Shown piece by piece: positions 62,101 to 64,000 of a stretch of 64,000 nt of DNA. A model generated the notes under the pieces. It worked only from the letters and a program-made list of their open reading frames with translations. It did no database searches and was not told where the DNA came from. This DNA is from Macropodus opercularis (taxonomy: Eukaryota; Chordata; Actinopteri; Anabantiformes; Osphronemidae). The stretch is taken from positions 9,803,501 to 9,867,500 of the forward strand of contig CM061098.1 of assembly GCA_030770545.1 (NCBI GenBank), read 5' to 3'. The stretch's first letter is position 1. The number at the start of each line of letters is the position of its first letter. The translations under genes were made by a program, and so were the position numbers.

Positions 62101-63839
62101 ATGAACGAGCTGTAGAAGACGTTGCTTAGCCTAATCTTCAGTCCAAACAATCTGACCGGTGTCAAGGCATTTCACTAAAAGTAAACAGACGATAAATAAA
62201 ATGCTCAAAGGACACATTCAGTATAAACTCACCAGAGATGCTCTAGGGTGGTGTGTGTTCGTCAGTCATGACAGGGTGAAAAGCGTCGTCCGGCTTTCAG
62301 CTGTAATCCAGGCTTTATATTTCAGCTCCGACCTCAGCCGTGAATTGTGGCTTTTTACCGTTCATAAGAAGAACCCAGGTTATTGCAGAGCTCAGTGTTG
62401 GTGTGTTTCTGCTGTCAGAACAGGAGAGGAGTGAATAGTGAGTAATTTCTGCTCCCTGTTGAGGGTCAGAAATGAAAAGTTCAAGTGGATAAAAACTGCG
62501 CTGGACTGGCTGTTCTGATGTAGCCCCACAGACGGATCTGGAGGGAGATCTGTTGGGTTTAGCTGTGGTTCGTCAGCGCCAGCTTTACACCCAGTTCATC
62601 TGGCAGTGCACGAGCTCCCTCCACTCAGATGTTACGGTGTTGTCAGAGTAACAGCTGGCTCCATGTGCTGTTTCAGGTTGACTTTCAAACCCAGACAGAG
62701 ACGAAGAACCAGACTTAAGCCAGATGGTGCTTTTATCCCCAAATCCTGTTTAAACTTAAACTAGAATCGCAATTGAAGTGACAGTCAAAGTTCTTAACAA
62801 TTATTGATTCTCATAAACACAACAATAACAATTAACAAGTGGATTTAGCACAAATTGCCATTTAAAACCTTTTTTTAACTATAGCATAAGTAATAAATAA
62901 TAAAAACCTATCAATAACCAGACACCTTGTCAGCTGCTTCACACTAACCCTGTATCGCTGGCTCTGTTTAGCTTCATTTATGCTTTTCTATAAACCAAAT
63001 ACAGATTAAAGGAATTTGACATAATTAGTTTTCTTCAGAACCGTAATCCAGGTAAATGACATTATTATTTGTTTGCAGGTAAATGAGACAGTAATTAAAG
63101 TAATAGTAATAAAAATCTAAACGTATAATGTGAAATTCTTTACTCGTATACTTCTACTGTGTATGTGTATATAATGAAATGTCGGCCACCTGTGCACTCA
63201 AGCACATTTCAACACAGCACAAGTGAGCGAGAGCTCATTAAAAAGCGTAACCAGCCTATGAATAGTCTGGTCAGAACCGTGCATGTGGTCGCGGTGGAGC
63301 AGGGGCCACTGTGCTGAGTGGAGGCTGCCAACACGTTGCTAAAATGCTCTGATGTATTTTATAGATATTCATGAGGCGTCTGCTGCAGACGTGGTCCGTT
63401 ACAAATGAAAGTGGATACAGACTTGATTCAGTTACGAAGCATTTTTCATCTTGTCGCTCAGTGTTTGGTTAACAGCAAAAATGCTTGATTTAATACTTAG
63501 TATTCAGAACCGTATTTTGTTTTATTCAGTTAAGGTCCCAGAAGACTCTTGCCAATTCAATCTTTGTGTTCTTTCTTCCAAAACAAAATTGCATTTACAT
63601 TTGTATTTGAATTATATTCACAAGTAACGCTTCAGTGGAAAGTTATCAGACTGAGAGCAGTCGTTGGTCACCAAAAGGCAAAACCCTCTGCGTTATATCG
63701 CTGTGGAGCCACGGAGGCCAAATAACACATGTAACAATGAATAATGAATGTTAACATCATACGATAAATAAACATAGAATCCTTGTTTCACCTGCATGCA
63801 TGGGTGGCCAGTACAAACGCAGCAGAGCTCCTCCTTTTA

Positions 63840-64000
63840 GGGTTTTACTTTGTCTGCAGCTCCTACTCGCAGCTTCCTCGCCTTCCTCGCTCCAGCGCGC
63901 CTCTCTTCAGCTCTCAGTCCGGTACTGGAGGCGCTATACAAGCGCATTGTTCGCGTTGACAATGGCGGCCCCAGCGATGGAGCAGTGGGCGGGGGCGACA
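63840..64000 (+). promoter_or_regulatory. CpG-rich promoter-like patch with candidate start codon at the window edge
   Basis: GC and CpG content rise sharply in the last 160 bp. A start codon at 63,962 lies in a strong context (gacaATGG) and stays open to the end (MAAPAMEQWAGAT). A TATA-like 'gctataca' is at about 63,933. It looks like the 5' end of a gene on the plus strand, but only 13 codons are visible and I do not recognise the protein. It may be a nested gene, the next gene, or an alternative first exon of spock1. Confidence 0.4.

Larger units (their letters stand above)
53988..63800 (+). other. Intron 2 of spock1 (no further exon seen)
   Basis: I looked for the next testican exon (EVEDDYF/DDYFRNW-type sequence) and found none, so this is probably a large intron, as in other vertebrates. 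It contains simple repeats, (TTTCC)n at 57,606-57,738 and (AC)n at 59,008-59,098 being the largest, but no gene I can support. Confidence 0.55.

Overview
The window looks like ray-finned fish (teleost) nuclear DNA. Genes are split into short exons with GT/AG introns, and the rest is AT-rich non-coding DNA dotted with (CA)n and other microsatellites, a hAT-type MITE and fragments resembling common teleost retroelement tails. There are no bacterial features. The species cannot be told from the sequence.

Layout. Positions 1-19,690 hold no gene I can support. From 19,690 to 28,330 and from 31,715 to 37,285 lie two tandem, same-strand paralogues. Each has one 9-exon coding region, which I could assemble with every splice phase matching (538 and 536 residues). 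Each encodes a short NEK-family kinase-like domain joined to an apolipoprotein L (ApoL) domain carried by one large last exon. The kinase half has lost the glycine-rich loop and the HRD catalytic loop, and its DFG is EFG, so both proteins look like pseudokinases. They begin Met-Gly in an N-myristoylation-like context. The upstream regions hold a tandemly duplicated TATA promoter/first exon with an IRF-type hexamer (gene 1), and a separate TATA promoter with an ISRE-like site plus a relic exon of a third copy (before gene 2). The 3' halves of the genes, including one intron, are nearly identical while the 5' introns are diverged, which points to gene conversion.

Positions 37,285-44,400 are non-coding. 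At 44,422-44,566 on the minus strand there is a candidate first coding exon with a signal-anchor-like N-terminus, within a CpG-richer promoter-like patch. At 52,780-53,700 there is a CpG-rich promoter region followed by exons 1 and 2 of spock1 (testican-1) on the plus strand. The following 10 kb is intron-like. The window ends in another CpG-rich patch with a well-placed ATG at 63,962, which may be the start of a further gene.

Most interesting system: a tandem pseudokinase-ApoL fusion with possible interferon-type promoters. Its design (dead kinase plus membrane-active helical domain) recalls MLKL in outline. That parallel is inference; a role in membrane-directed innate immunity is a hypothesis only.
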